From the IMG/VR virus record IMGVR_UViG_3300030110_003594, positions 55,869 through 119,868 of that record: a stretch of 64,000 nucleotides of DNA. One strand, 5' to 3'. Position numbers and translations under genes: made by a program. Under the pieces are notes generated by a model. It did not search any database. It was given only the letters and a program-made list of their open reading frames with translations, and was not told the origin of the DNA. Numbering within the stretch: the stretch's first letter is position 1; the number at the start of each line of letters is the position of its first letter. This DNA is from a virus. This document shows positions 1 through 10,907 of the stretch, piece by piece.

Positions 1-2051
1 GCTCCTTTTGTAGGTCTGTATCTTGATTCCTGTATACTATTATATGGTTGTTCAAAATTTAACATCATATTAAGAAGATCTATTCTTTCTTTATATGATA
101 CTTCTAATCCTTTATTTATATCTGGATTTGATTTCAATGCTTCATCTATATTAGCTCTTTTTTGTTCTAGATTACCATAAAGACCTGCTTCTATAACTCT
201 ATTAAAGAAATTATCATAATCATGTGGACTAATATTTTCTGCAATATTCTTTTTCATTTCATCTCTTAGCCAAGCAATCATACTAGGACCACCCATTGCA
301 GGAGTCAATATTTTATTAAGCGGGTGTTTAGGATTAATCGTTTCATTTGCATGATCATGTATTTGCCATACAGGACTTACAACATTTTTAATACCTTCAT
401 ATATTTTTTTAGCGTTTCCTTTTTCTTCTCCTCCTTCTTTCTTTTCAAATACATATCTTCCTTCATCATCTATTGTATAATACATTCTATTATATAATGA
501 TGCTGGTTGTACTCCTAATATATTTTCTTGTGCAAAATCAGAAAGTTTTTCCTTCCAACCTCCTTCATATTGATATGGAGATAAATCCCATTTATCATAG
601 TAACTAATGTATTTACCTTTTTTATCTTCTCCTTGATTTAAAGTAAAGTTACCTAAAACGGAACCATAAAATCCACCAGACTGACCAGTTCCCTCTTCTT
701 CATTTCCAGCTGTTGTTAAAAAAGTTTCAAAATCAGGAAACTCAACCCAGCTATAATTATCCTCTATTTGTTTTTTTGTTTCCTTTTCCCATTTTTTATA
801 ATTACTACTATTTACAAAATCTTTGTGTTCTTGTATATCTTTATAGTATATGTACTTATCTGGCTCATCTTCTGCTTTATATTTTAATGTTGTTGCTTGT
901 TTACCATTCCACATATATGGATCATTCTCTGGATCATTGCTTTTCTTAAGATCAATTAGCCTATAAAAAAGCTCATAATCAAATTCCTCTTCTAAATTTT
1001 CTTCCCAAGCTTTATCTATATCTTCTGGATCACCCCGCTCATCTAACAAATAATCCCTATACCAAATGTCTTTTTCAGTTTTTCCTATCCTATTAATATT
1101 TTCTTCAATTTCCTGTTCAGTGTATGGTGAGGAATAATATATATCTCCTTTGTTATGACCTTGAGTAGGAACGTATGTAGTTTGTTGTGGTATTGAATTA
1201 CCTTCTTGATCAAGACCCATTAACAAATGTAATAAATCTCTTCTTTCACCAGTTGCATCTTCACCTATATCTCCAAAATCATATTTTTTATCTTCTTTGG
1301 TAAAAATAGCATCATAAAGTCTATCATATGCATCTTCATATCCCCATGGATCTATATTATCTGCTATTTTATTTTTTACCCAATCCACACCTTTATCAAC
1401 TAGATAACTAGTAGTAGGCATAAGAGGACCTAGTAAATTTATCATGCCTAATCCATCCTGTGCTTTTGGTAGTGAACCTCCATCTTTAAATCTATGTTGT
1501 AAAGATATTTTAGGTTTAAATTGTAATGGTAGTTTTTGTACATTTTGATTTACAAAATATTCATGAGGATCATTTAAGATTGGTGAACCAATATTTAAAG
1601 CTAGATCTGTATTTCCAAAATTCTGTCTAATACCTAAATCAAACGCACCTTTAAATATAGGATCATTATCCATTGGTAAAATACCAGTTGCATTAAACTG
1701 TGTACCTGTTGGAAAAGTATATCCTGCACCACCTATCAATTGATTTTCTGCAGGATTATGATGTAAGAATGCACCAATATTTTTTCTTTGTCCTGGATCC
1801 CAACTAAAAGTATTTTTTAATGGTATCTCTTTAACTTTTGTTGTACCCATATTATGTATACCAGAATTAGGAGGTAATAATCTACCATTAGCTAATAATG
1901 GAATACTAACATTTGTCATATCTATTTCACCTGTTGGTGTATCAATATCTATGTAAGGTCTACTCTTAAAAGGAGAATCATCCCTATATCCAAACTTTGA
2001 TATAAGTTCATTACTTGAAGGTATTTTATATTTTATTTTTGGTTCACTCAT
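1..2051 (-). CDS. Partial large virion protein, cargo-like (C-terminus outside window)
   Basis: An uninterrupted minus-strand frame runs from ATG at 2051 to the left edge (about 683 codons) with no stop, so the C-terminus is missing. The start overlaps the stop of the muzzle-like gene by one base (TAATG), indicating one operon. The protein begins MSEPKIKYKIPSSNEL and is rich in Asn, Asp, Lys and aromatic residues. I see no enzyme motif, signal peptide or clear membrane segment. In crAss-like phages the gene after the muzzle encodes a large internal cargo protein; by position this would be its counterpart. The frame is certain; the role is inferred from synteny only. Confidence 0.75.
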   Translation of the reverse strand, partial: MSEPKIKYKIPSSNELISKFGYRDDSPFKSRPYIDIDTPTGEIDMTNVSIPLLANGRLLPPNSGIHNMGTTKVKEIPLKNTFSWDPGQRKNIGAFLHHNPAENQLIGGAGYTFPTGTQFNATGILPMDNDPIFKGAFDLGIRQNFGNTDLALNIGSPILNDPHEYFVNQNVQKLPLQFKPKISLQHRFKDGGSLPKAQDGLGMINLLGPLMPTTSYLVDKGVDWVKNKIADNIDPWGYEDAYDRLYDAIFTKEDKKYDFGDIGEDATGERRDLLHLLMGLDQEGNSIPQQTTYVPTQGHNKGDIYYSSPYTEQEIEENINRIGKTEKDIWYRDYLLDERGDPEDIDKAWEENLEEEFDYELFYRLIDLKKSNDPENDPYMWNGKQATTLKYKAEDEPDKYIYYKDIQEHKDFVNSSNYKKWEKETKKQIEDNYSWVEFPDFETFLTTAGNEEEGTGQSGGFYGSVLGNFTLNQGEDKKGKYISYYDKWDLSPYQYEGGWKEKLSDFAQENILGVQPASLYNRMYYTIDDEGRYVFEKKEGGEEKGNAKKIYEGIKNVVSPVWQIHDHANETINPKHPLNKILTPAMGGPSMIAWLRDEMKKNIAENISPHDYDNFFNRVIEAGLYGNLEQKRANIDEALKSNPDINKGLEVSYKERIDLLNMMLNFEQPYNSIQESRYRPTKG

Positions 2052-5000
2052 TATCTAAAAGATGCATTAATTTTTGTATTAGCTAATTTTAATATCATTT
2101 TTCTATCAGCAGATATATTTTTTCTAAGTATAACTTTATTCCAGTAATGTCTAAATTTCTTACGTTGTAGCTCTGGTTTATTATAATCTAAGTTTGCTTG
2201 ATTTAAATCTTTTATATAACCATTTAATTGTGTTATAAATATTGGCAGATTCCAGTTAGGATCAAACTCACCTCTATCTCTTGTAATATCCCAGAACTGA
2301 TTAAATCTATATTTCTGTTCTACTTTACTATATAGTATTCTTATCTCATTACCTGTAATAAAAGGGAATTGTGTAATTAAAGGTACATTGTTTTTAGGAT
2401 CTAGTGTTAATGCAAGTTCCCCTGATACTTGTTCAGTGTTGTGTATTATTGCATGATCAAAATTCCAATCTAAATCATGGAATCTATCACCACAATTATC
2501 ATCTAAGTTTCCTCTATAGATATAAGATTCTAATTGATACTCTACACTTCTAATTGTATTAACAGTTTGACCTACAGCTTCAACCCATTCTATTTCCCAT
2601 GGATAATTTTCTCCATAATAGTTTGCATATAAATCACATCTATCATTATGTTTCCATATACCACCTTTTGTAAATGTTCCATCTAAACAACATTCATAAT
2701 CATAATGACACATTTTAGGATTAGAGTTAACCCATAAAGGATCTCCAACACCTGTGGTTGTATTATACCATTTTGCTATACCATTCATAATATCTGAAGG
2801 ACATATTCCTGTTGTTGTTACAGGTATTGATGGAAATGGTAATTGAGTTGGATCACATTCACATTCCATTTTTCTACATACACCATTTTTACCCTCAACT
2901 ACACAACTTTCATTTAATCCTAAAACTTGATGAGGAGGTGCTGTACCATCTGTTAATTGAGTTATTCTTTCGTATCCTGCAGGACATGAACATACTGGAG
3001 GTAATGTACATAAATTATTAGCTAATGTAGTTGCAAAATCAGTAACAGTAGCTGGAGTTAAACTTAAGTTTTGATAATTTGTATCACCAGCTGTTACTAT
3101 ATCAAAATCAGCCTGATTAGCAGTTCCAGTTGGATGACAATATAATCCCCAGCTTTCTGAAGAAATAGTTGCTAATCCTGCAGTCTCAGCTGCATTAGCA
3201 TAACCAACATTAAAACCAGGATTATTTGGATTTCCACTTGCATCATTATTAGGAAAGCTTGAAGGCATAGCTCCTTGTAAAGATTGATAATATTGAGAAG
3301 CGTGAGCTCCACCACCATTATCACCACCATCTGCCATTATAATACAAATACGTTTATAAGCTGAATGATCTGTTCTATCTCCTAAAGTAGAATTAAGTAC
3401 ACCAGATAACTGTTGTTGTGCATCATCAAATGCACAAAAGAAACCAGTAGTACCACCATCACCTGGTATATAATCACTTCCCCAAGTTGTTGAAACTGTA
3501 TAATTAGACATATTTACTTCACCCTCAAGTACCCCTCCTGATCCATCTGGAGATGGTGTATGGTTATAATAATCACCACAACTATCCCATGAAGCTAATC
3601 CTATTTGAACATCTCCACTATCCATATCAGTTTTAAATGCCAATACAAAATCATCAACAAAACTTCTAAAATGGTGTAGAAAATCTTCTGTAGAACCTGA
3701 TTTATCAATAGCAAGTACAATATCTAATTGACAATCAAGTTGCTCTATATAAAATTCAACAGGTACTTCATCAACAATTACATCTGCTTCATAACTACCT
3801 TGAAATACTTGACAACATGTTTGTGTTGATGGATTCCAAGTAAAGCCAGGAGGACAATTTGGTTCAGCCTCAAGATCTTCATAACTATTAGTTGTGAAGA
3901 AATGATTTAAACTTGGTATCATTAATTCAGGATGCCAATCGTGGAATGACATCCAAGCTTCATATTTAGGATCATAACTTATTGTCCATGATACATCTTC
4001 AAAATATGTTTCATCTTGTAATGAAACTGGCGTTGTATTATCTAACATTTCAACAGGAGCATATTCTCTACATTCACACATATATTGTCCAGCAGAATTT
4101 GTTATTAAATCACATGTAGGATCTGCACATGAATATGTTGGTGGAGGTGTTACATCATCTATTATTTCAGTTGCTACAGCTATTATATCTGCAACATCTG
4201 CAAAAGCTCCTCCATATGCATTACCAGAATTTGCAAATTCTTCACCATAATTTAAATGTAGATTTGTTGGAGCATTACCACCTGGATCAACAACAACTGA
4301 ATAACTTTTTTGAGCATATGGTGCATTCATATAATCAGGATTATTTAATACATTAGTATTAAACCATGTACATTCATAATCACCTACACTCCAAGTAGTA
4401 GTTGTAGTTGGATCACCTGGCCAAACAACATCAGGAGTTAATGGACTTACACTCATTCCTTTGTATATATCAGTACCTGTAATACCAGCTTCACTATATG
4501 AACTACTTACATAAGATATACCTGGACCTCCGTTTGCTTGTAATATTGAAATACTACCTTCAGCTACTTGACCTCCATCAAATAATGAAATTAAAACTTT
4601 AGGAACTGATCTAGAACCTGTTCCATATAATAAATTTTGTCCATTCCATACTCCTCCTAATATATCTGTTCCATAAGGATTGTCATCACCTTGACCTAAA
4701 CCTGTAGAAGTTGATACTCCTCTATCTGCTGCTATTCCATATGTAGATGTTACATCAGGTTGATAACCTGTATTAGCACCATTCCAATCAAATGTTATTC
4801 CTGGTGTACCAACCCATTGATTAATAAGTGTCATATCACTAGTTAATTCTTGTTGTTCTCCCCAATTCATAAAAGTATCCGGAGAAGAACAATCTGGACA
4901 ATTACCTGGATTGTTACAATCTGCTGATGTTTGACCATGATCTGACATTGGAATATCTGAACATCTACCACCACCAAAATGAGTTAATCCAATTCTAATG

Positions 5001-8000
5001 TTTCCACTTCCTATTTGAGTTGCTAATTGGTCAATCATTACTTTTATAAAATTCTGCATATTACCAATATTATTATTGCTATCTACAGAATTTGATGCAT
5101 CAACTACAAATACAATATCTACTTGACCACCTTCTTGATCTTCTATTGCAGGATATAAATTTATTTTTTCACACTCTTCACCAACAGGATTTCCAGGATT
5201 ATATGTAAATCCATCTGGACAACAAGGAGTTGCAGGAACATTATTACAAGCCGTATTATTATAAACAAATCCTTCACATGGAACAAAATCTATACATTCT
5301 GGTAATATACAATTATAATCTTTTTTACTAAAATATATTAAATCATAATTTGGATCATATACTGATTGACATCCAATTCCTGCAACAGGATTATCTACCC
5401 AGTTATTACAACCTTCCATTCCAGGATATTGGTTTAAAAGAAAAGATGGTAAGTATTTATTAAACCATTGTTTCATTCCTTTATTAGCAATATTTTCTAA
5501 AGATTGTCCATTATATTTAAATACTTTTCCTTGAGCTTGAGATATATAAAATAATCCAGATGGTGTATTAATAACACTTCTTGCACTTTCACATGATCCA
5601 TATTCATATGATATATCTGTATTTACTACATTTTGCATAGGTTGACTAAATAAACCACCATCACCTATTGTAAGTTTAGTTCCTAGATCTGTTTGTAATT
5701 GATCTACTCCTTGCCACATTGCTGGTGCAAGGTTTGGAAATAATATCATTGCACCACTTTTAGATACTGGTTTAATTACATTAACTCTATTTTTAAAGTC
5801 TTTATAATTTAACGGTAAGAACACTCTCCAAAAATCTTTTTTAGCTTCAAGTTGTGCTTGTAATGAATATATAAGTCTTTTAGGATAATGCCTATAACAT
5901 TTTTCTGATACTAATGGATCATAATCTTTTGGTTGAATAAATCCAAAAGATATTAATTGACTAAAAAATCTACCTTTACTTAATGAAGAATCATATTTAT
6001 AAAAATTATCTTTTCTTATAATATCAGCATCAAATAATGCTTCTACATCTGTATACTCTAACCAATCATAATGTCTTTTTTCATCTACATCTTCCCAATC
6101 TCTTAATGCTACATTAATAGTTGATTCAACAAAAAACTCATTAACACCATTACAATGAGTATACATATATCCATTTTTAATATGAAATATAGAACTACTT
6201 CCTGTAGGCATATTAGGTGCAACTTGATTAGGAGCAGCAGTATTAACTGGTCCACTTGCTGTTGCATCTTCATCTTCACTACTTGAAGAACCAGATGAAG
6301 AACCTCCATCATCATCAGCTAAATCACCACCCGGTCTATCTAAAAAATATAAACCGCTAGGCATAGCTCCTGCTAATCCACCAGGAGTTGAACCTGTTAA
6401 AAAACTAAGATTTGTTATTTGTCTTACCATTTCTGATAATTCAAATTTCTTAGTATCCATCCAATAGATAGGACGTGGAACATTAGATCTTAATTTATAA
6501 TCATATGCAAACATATCTGGTTGACCTTTTAGAAAGTCCCAGAAGAATGGCATTATTACTTTTTCTGAATATCTATTTAAATAACAATCTCCTCCATATA
6601 TTGTAGGAGTTGTAAATCTATTAGCATTATTTATTTCACTTCCTGTTAACGGATCTGTTATAATTTCATATGTCCATGGTATAATTTCTCCACTTGAATT
6701 ATATCTTCTTTGATCTTCAAAATATGATATACATCCTGAAGGAACTTGTTTTATTTGATCTAATTGACCATACTGATTTTTAAATGCAACTTTTAATGCA
6801 GTATAATGTGCAGCTATATTTGCTTGTCTATATTGTCCAGGATTCCACCATCCACTAAAGTTACCTATAATAAATTTAGAGTTATCCATTTCTCCAACAG
6901 GTGCTGGAAAATCTGCTTCTCCAGTTGTAATTGTATTTATACAAACTGTCTTAGGTCTTTGTAAATTATTAACTCTTACATTTGCTGTTAAATTTTGCAT
7001 TGATGAACCAACATATCTAGCTTTATTAACTAATTGTCTAAATGGTGACCATCCGTCTCTTTGTTGTGTTGCCCAATATAATCCATGCCCACTATATTTC
7101 CATGCATAATCTTGCATGCTAACTAAATTATATATCATATCTATTACTACTTGTCCACCTTCTGCTGTAAATGACATAAATTGATACAAACCAAATACAA
7201 GTTGTGCTAATGATGGAAGAGCTTCAAATCTAGCTCCTTCAAATTCTACTGATGTATTTGGACCAACATGTCCAGCTGTTGCTGCTGCAGCTGCATTTTC
7301 TTCTGTTGCAAATAAAGGTTCATAGAAAAATCTTTGTGCCATCTTTGGTGCACCTACAACTGTTGATGCACTCAATACACTTTCATTAGCATTCATTCCT
7401 GCAAGTGTAGCTAAATTACCTGTTAACATAAGACCAGCATTAGCTGCTGCTGCAGCAGTAACTGCCCCAAATCCAGGAGCCATACCTGTAAGTGTTGGTT
7501 CAGGAATTTGAATTACTTCATTTGCAGTAACAAGAGTATAAATATATTCTGCTGCAGTTGCAAAAATAACACTACCTTCAAGATATGTTACAGCACCAGT
7601 AATACCTCCAAGATGCGTGTCTAAACTATATGGACCTCCTTCTCGTCCTATTGATAATGATCTTGCTCCATCCATTTTGGTATTACGTTTACCACGCATT
7701 TCTCCAATAGCATAACCAGCACCTACAAATATTGCAATCCACATACATACATTTCTAAGAAGTTTATTTTGTGGATGTTTTTCAGATGGTTTAAATCTAC
7801 CTAAAGAAGTACCTGTAACCATTCCATATGTTTTTAATTCATACGGAGATAAGAAAGGTTTATTAAAGGATGTTTCTGGTGAATGAAAAGTAAATAAATT
7901 TGTTGCTGTATATCCTGCAGAATATGGAGTATCAGCTTGTCTATTACCGTTAGCAACATATGAAAAAGTATTACTACCTGATAAATAAGGATCTGAATTA

Positions 8001-9985
8001 CAATCATTAAAAGGATAATTTGGTATAAATCCTTGTGTTCCTACAGTTTCATGACCTTGTGCGTTAGGAGGTAAATCATATCTTCTCATGTTTCTTGCTA
8101 AACCTTTTGCTATAATAGATTTATTACCTTCTCTTGAGCCAATTAATATTTCATATCCTACTATATTTGGAATAAGATTTCCTGTTGGTCTTCCATCTTC
8201 TGGGCCGCACTCTTCATCTGTTGATGCATTAAATCTTGGCCATGAAATATTCATAAATTTAACACCTAATACATTTATAAATTGATTTGGATTACCATCT
8301 GCATCTCCAGAACTTCTATCAAGATAATGATTATTTGATACTGTAACATCTGAATCTCCATCAATTAATTCTGTCCATGCTGTTGATTCATCAGGAAATT
8401 TATGATGTCTTATTGGTTTACCACAAAGATCATGGTCTGGACTACCTGTGTTTGAATTCCATCTTGTAGGATCTTGAGGGTATCTTTCTGTAGATTCCCA
8501 ATATCCCATATGACCTTCTCTAACAACTATTCCTCCATCTTCTGTTCGTTCAGCATCTTCAATATCAATATTCCAACCATTATCAGCAGTGTTGTGAACT
8601 TCAAATAATCTATCACCTTCATACGGTCCTATTTCACCATTTTGTACCCATGCTGCTGTACCTAAATCATTATTGCCAGGCCAAGGGTCTAATACATTAG
8701 GATTTGCTCCTGCACCATCTTGTATACCTGACCAGTTATAAGGAGCTCTTCCTGGAATATGATATGATGAAGATTTTTCACCTGTATTATAAACAAACCT
8801 AATAAAGAAAGAATAAACTTCATCTCTCATAAATGTAGGTTTATTTCCTCCTTTTGCATAGTAATCAGATGGAAATTGTGTAACAGTCCAATGTGTATGA
8901 ATCTGATTAGCTAAAGGTTGATAATTAAAATCAAATTGTTCAGTTGGACCTTGCCTTACTAAATAATCATTAACAACATACATTTTATCTGTTCTTTCAT
9001 ATGCTGGTGTTGTTATTGGTAATGACTCAACTGGAATTGTTTTTAATTTTTGATTTATATAATCAATATTTATATGTGTTTGTTCTGTACTATAAAAACC
9101 TAATTGTTTTGCTTGCTGTTCACCTTGATTAAAACTACAAACTACCAATTGATAATATTCAAAATTTTTATCTAAATTACTTATATTAACATCTAATCCT
9201 GATAACATGTCTTCATGATCAAATAATGGTTGTACATTTGACATACCATAATAATCACCAACTACTTGATCATTTATAACATATGCAATAAATATTTGAT
9301 ATGATCCATTTCTTAATTGTCCACCATCTGGTGATTTAGATAATTTAATACATGGAATATCAACTAATGGTGCTAATCTTATTCTTTCACAGTCAAGACA
9401 TAATGGTTGTATATCTTCATAAATTACACAATCAGCACCTTCATCTGAAATAACTTTTCTATGCCAAGGTATATTATCTAAATTTAAAGTTCTAGATGGA
9501 TTTACAGCGTCATCCCAATATATCTGCCAAGTACAATCAAAGTTTTCTTTTGCTGCTCCTGTTATTAAATGTTGTGTATTAAAGTTTAAACAAGGTGTAT
9601 ATACTGGAGTTGAATTTGGAAATTGATCTGAACATTGATAACAACTATAATCATTTACCAATGTTTCATATTTACATTCACTATCATCCCATGTACCTAT
9701 TTCACTTTGTTCATTATTAGTTGAAAATAAAACCCATTTATCTCCATATAAATGAATAGCTCCAATAATTGTAAAAGGTGCTGAAGAACATTGTTTATTT
9801 GCTGGTTCATTTCCTAATGTACCTATATCACCATCTTTAGAATTATTAATAGCATTTCTAGCATGAGTCCATTGATCCTTTCCTACTAAACTAGCATTGG
9901 GATCAGTGGTCATCCCTTTAACAAATATATCCGTATCTATATTTGTAGTATTTTGAGGTTGTGGTGTATTCTGCTTTTCAGCCAT
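2051..9985 (-). CDS. Giant muzzle/tail-stabilisation-like protein with two inserted vWA domains
   Basis: 2,644 residues. The N-terminal part (TGAAKENFDCTWQIYWDD, LNLDNIPW, the GDKWVLFSTNN region) resembles the P22 gp10-like / crAss muzzle family that closes the distal end of the short tail. The C-terminus (KFRHYWNKVILRKN, then MILKLANTKINASFR) fits the same family. Two von Willebrand A domains are inserted late: MIDAS motif DASNS at about residue 1629 (domain about 1620-1945) and DKSGS at about 2094 (domain about 2085-2325). Each is preceded by a Cys module of the form CPxGFTxNP. A hydrophobic Ala/Gly-rich stretch lies at about residues 750-870. A Ser/Asp-rich linker lies near residue 1235. 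It is much longer than I would expect for the family. It lies in an operon with the ring-like genes upstream and the cargo-like gene downstream. Muzzle assignment is fairly likely; the vWA domains are clear. Confidence 0.8.
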   Translation of the reverse strand: MAEKQNTPQPQNTTNIDTDIFVKGMTTDPNASLVGKDQWTHARNAINNSKDGDIGTLGNEPANKQCSSAPFTIIGAIHLYGDKWVLFSTNNEQSEIGTWDDSECKYETLVNDYSCYQCSDQFPNSTPVYTPCLNFNTQHLITGAAKENFDCTWQIYWDDAVNPSRTLNLDNIPWHRKVISDEGADCVIYEDIQPLCLDCERIRLAPLVDIPCIKLSKSPDGGQLRNGSYQIFIAYVINDQVVGDYYGMSNVQPLFDHEDMLSGLDVNISNLDKNFEYYQLVVCSFNQGEQQAKQLGFYSTEQTHINIDYINQKLKTIPVESLPITTPAYERTDKMYVVNDYLVRQGPTEQFDFNYQPLANQIHTHWTVTQFPSDYYAKGGNKPTFMRDEVYSFFIRFVYNTGEKSSSYHIPGRAPYNWSGIQDGAGANPNVLDPWPGNNDLGTAAWVQNGEIGPYEGDRLFEVHNTADNGWNIDIEDAERTEDGGIVVREGHMGYWESTERYPQDPTRWNSNTGSPDHDLCGKPIRHHKFPDESTAWTELIDGDSDVTVSNNHYLDRSSGDADGNPNQFINVLGVKFMNISWPRFNASTDEECGPEDGRPTGNLIPNIVGYEILIGSREGNKSIIAKGLARNMRRYDLPPNAQGHETVGTQGFIPNYPFNDCNSDPYLSGSNTFSYVANGNRQADTPYSAGYTATNLFTFHSPETSFNKPFLSPYELKTYGMVTGTSLGRFKPSEKHPQNKLLRNVCMWIAIFVGAGYAIGEMRGKRNTKMDGARSLSIGREGGPYSLDTHLGGITGAVTYLEGSVIFATAAEYIYTLVTANEVIQIPEPTLTGMAPGFGAVTAAAAANAGLMLTGNLATLAGMNANESVLSASTVVGAPKMAQRFFYEPLFATEENAAAAATAGHVGPNTSVEFEGARFEALPSLAQLVFGLYQFMSFTAEGGQVVIDMIYNLVSMQDYAWKYSGHGLYWATQQRDGWSPFRQLVNKARYVGSSMQNLTANVRVNNLQRPKTVCINTITTGEADFPAPVGEMDNSKFIIGNFSGWWNPGQYRQANIAAHYTALKVAFKNQYGQLDQIKQVPSGCISYFEDQRRYNSSGEIIPWTYEIITDPLTGSEINNANRFTTPTIYGGDCYLNRYSEKVIMPFFWDFLKGQPDMFAYDYKLRSNVPRPIYWMDTKKFELSEMVRQITNLSFLTGSTPGGLAGAMPSGLYFLDRPGGDLADDDGGSSSGSSSSEDEDATASGPVNTAAPNQVAPNMPTGSSSIFHIKNGYMYTHCNGVNEFFVESTINVALRDWEDVDEKRHYDWLEYTDVEALFDADIIRKDNFYKYDSSLSKGRFFSQLISFGFIQPKDYDPLVSEKCYRHYPKRLIYSLQAQLEAKKDFWRVFLPLNYKDFKNRVNVIKPVSKSGAMILFPNLAPAMWQGVDQLQTDLGTKLTIGDGGLFSQPMQNVVNTDISYEYGSCESARSVINTPSGLFYISQAQGKVFKYNGQSLENIANKGMKQWFNKYLPSFLLNQYPGMEGCNNWVDNPVAGIGCQSVYDPNYDLIYFSKKDYNCILPECIDFVPCEGFVYNNTACNNVPATPCCPDGFTYNPGNPVGEECEKINLYPAIEDQEGGQVDIVFVVDASNSVDSNNNIGNMQNFIKVMIDQLATQIGSGNIRIGLTHFGGGRCSDIPMSDHGQTSADCNNPGNCPDCSSPDTFMNWGEQQELTSDMTLINQWVGTPGITFDWNGANTGYQPDVTSTYGIAADRGVSTSTGLGQGDDNPYGTDILGGVWNGQNLLYGTGSRSVPKVLISLFDGGQVAEGSISILQANGGPGISYVSSSYSEAGITGTDIYKGMSVSPLTPDVVWPGDPTTTTTWSVGDYECTWFNTNVLNNPDYMNAPYAQKSYSVVVDPGGNAPTNLHLNYGEEFANSGNAYGGAFADVADIIAVATEIIDDVTPPPTYSCADPTCDLITNSAGQYMCECREYAPVEMLDNTTPVSLQDETYFEDVSWTISYDPKYEAWMSFHDWHPELMIPSLNHFFTTNSYEDLEAEPNCPPGFTWNPSTQTCCQVFQGSYEADVIVDEVPVEFYIEQLDCQLDIVLAIDKSGSTEDFLHHFRSFVDDFVLAFKTDMDSGDVQIGLASWDSCGDYYNHTPSPDGSGGVLEGEVNMSNYTVSTTWGSDYIPGDGGTTGFFCAFDDAQQQLSGVLNSTLGDRTDHSAYKRICIIMADGGDNGGGAHASQYYQSLQGAMPSSFPNNDASGNPNNPGFNVGYANAAETAGLATISSESWGLYCHPTGTANQADFDIVTAGDTNYQNLSLTPATVTDFATTLANNLCTLPPVCSCPAGYERITQLTDGTAPPHQVLGLNESCVVEGKNGVCRKMECECDPTQLPFPSIPVTTTGICPSDIMNGIAKWYNTTTGVGDPLWVNSNPKMCHYDYECCLDGTFTKGGIWKHNDRCDLYANYYGENYPWEIEWVEAVGQTVNTIRSVEYQLESYIYRGNLDDNCGDRFHDLDWNFDHAIIHNTEQVSGELALTLDPKNNVPLITQFPFITGNEIRILYSKVEQKYRFNQFWDITRDRGEFDPNWNLPIFITQLNGYIKDLNQANLDYNKPELQRKKFRHYWNKVILRKNISADRKMILKLANTKINASFR

Positions 9986-9998
9986 GGTAAATTATTTT

Positions 9999-10907
9999 TT
10001 AACCTCCCAATGTAGGATGGCTTTTAAACATATTATAGTAATTATGATATTGGGCTCTCCTATTTACTTCCCACATTTTTCTCATTTCTTCAAAGTCAGG
10101 TGTATTAACAAAACCAAGAGCATTATTTCTTGCTGCTCTCAATTTACCTTGAATGAATGATAATTGGTTAGATACGTTTTCACCAGAAAATATCATGTTT
10201 TCTAAAATTCTTTCTTTTAATGCATATTCATAATATTCATTGCAATATGGATGATCTAAAACTAAAAGATTACCCTCATTATCTTCCATAGCACCTTGAT
10301 AACTTATATAAACATTTCCTGTTTTAAAATTTGTTATTAAATAATTATCTCTAATTTCAGCAATATTCATTGATTGAATATTAACATTAGGACAATCACA
10401 TAATACTTTATTTGAATTACTTATTCTTAAAGGCATATAATTTGAATAAGTTCTATATTGTTCAGCTCCTACAAATTGAACTACCATATATTCATCATAT
10501 GTTGTTGTTCCATCTTTTGTTGTAGGACATGTTTGAACAACACAAACATCTTTACATGAATCTGGTGTAAGACATTGATTAGGACCATCTGGATCTGGAA
10601 CATATTTTGTATATGTAGTATCTACAGTTGTACCTGCAGGAGGAGTATTACTAACAGTATATGATCCACAGCAAAAAGCATAATTTAATGTATAAAAATC
10701 TTCTGGTAATTGACCTTTACTATGTTCAATATCTATGACAGTTTCTTTTGTTCTATTTATTCTAAGACCTAAATCATAGTTTACTCTTGTAGCAACCTTA
10801 ATTAATTGTTGAGGTTCAATCATACCTTCTAATGCTTGAGTTGAAAAATCAACTGATACATCTTCAAGTAATTGATTAAATGTTCTATATTTATGTGATA
10901 CTGCCAT
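9999..10907 (-). CDS. Tail ring / stabilisation-like protein
   Basis: 302 residues. The start is fixed by a one-base TAATG overlap with the upstream gene. The N-terminus (RTFNQLLEDVSVDFSTQ, then RVNYDLGLRINRTKE) has the form of crAss-like tail ring/adaptor proteins, which stack below the portal. A Cys-containing insertion (about residues 75-130) holds the CLTPDSC and VCVVQTC segments. The C-terminal part is helical (YYEYALKERILENMIF). It lies immediately before the muzzle-like gene, the place where such ring proteins are normally encoded. Family membership is judged from sequence style and position, so the exact ring number is not assigned. Confidence 0.6.
   Translation of the reverse strand: MAVSHKYRTFNQLLEDVSVDFSTQALEGMIEPQQLIKVATRVNYDLGLRINRTKETVIDIEHSKGQLPEDFYTLNYAFCCGSYTVSNTPPAGTTVDTTYTKYVPDPDGPNQCLTPDSCKDVCVVQTCPTTKDGTTTYDEYMVVQFVGAEQYRTYSNYMPLRISNSNKVLCDCPNVNIQSMNIAEIRDNYLITNFKTGNVYISYQGAMEDNEGNLLVLDHPYCNEYYEYALKERILENMIFSGENVSNQLSFIQGKLRAARNNALGFVNTPDFEEMRKMWEVNRRAQYHNYYNMFKSHPTLGG

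Noticed and set aside
713-949. Plus-strand ORF opposite the left-edge cargo-like gene
   Set aside because: Lies within an uninterrupted minus-strand gene and has the low-complexity Leu/Tyr composition of antisense reading of AT-rich DNA.
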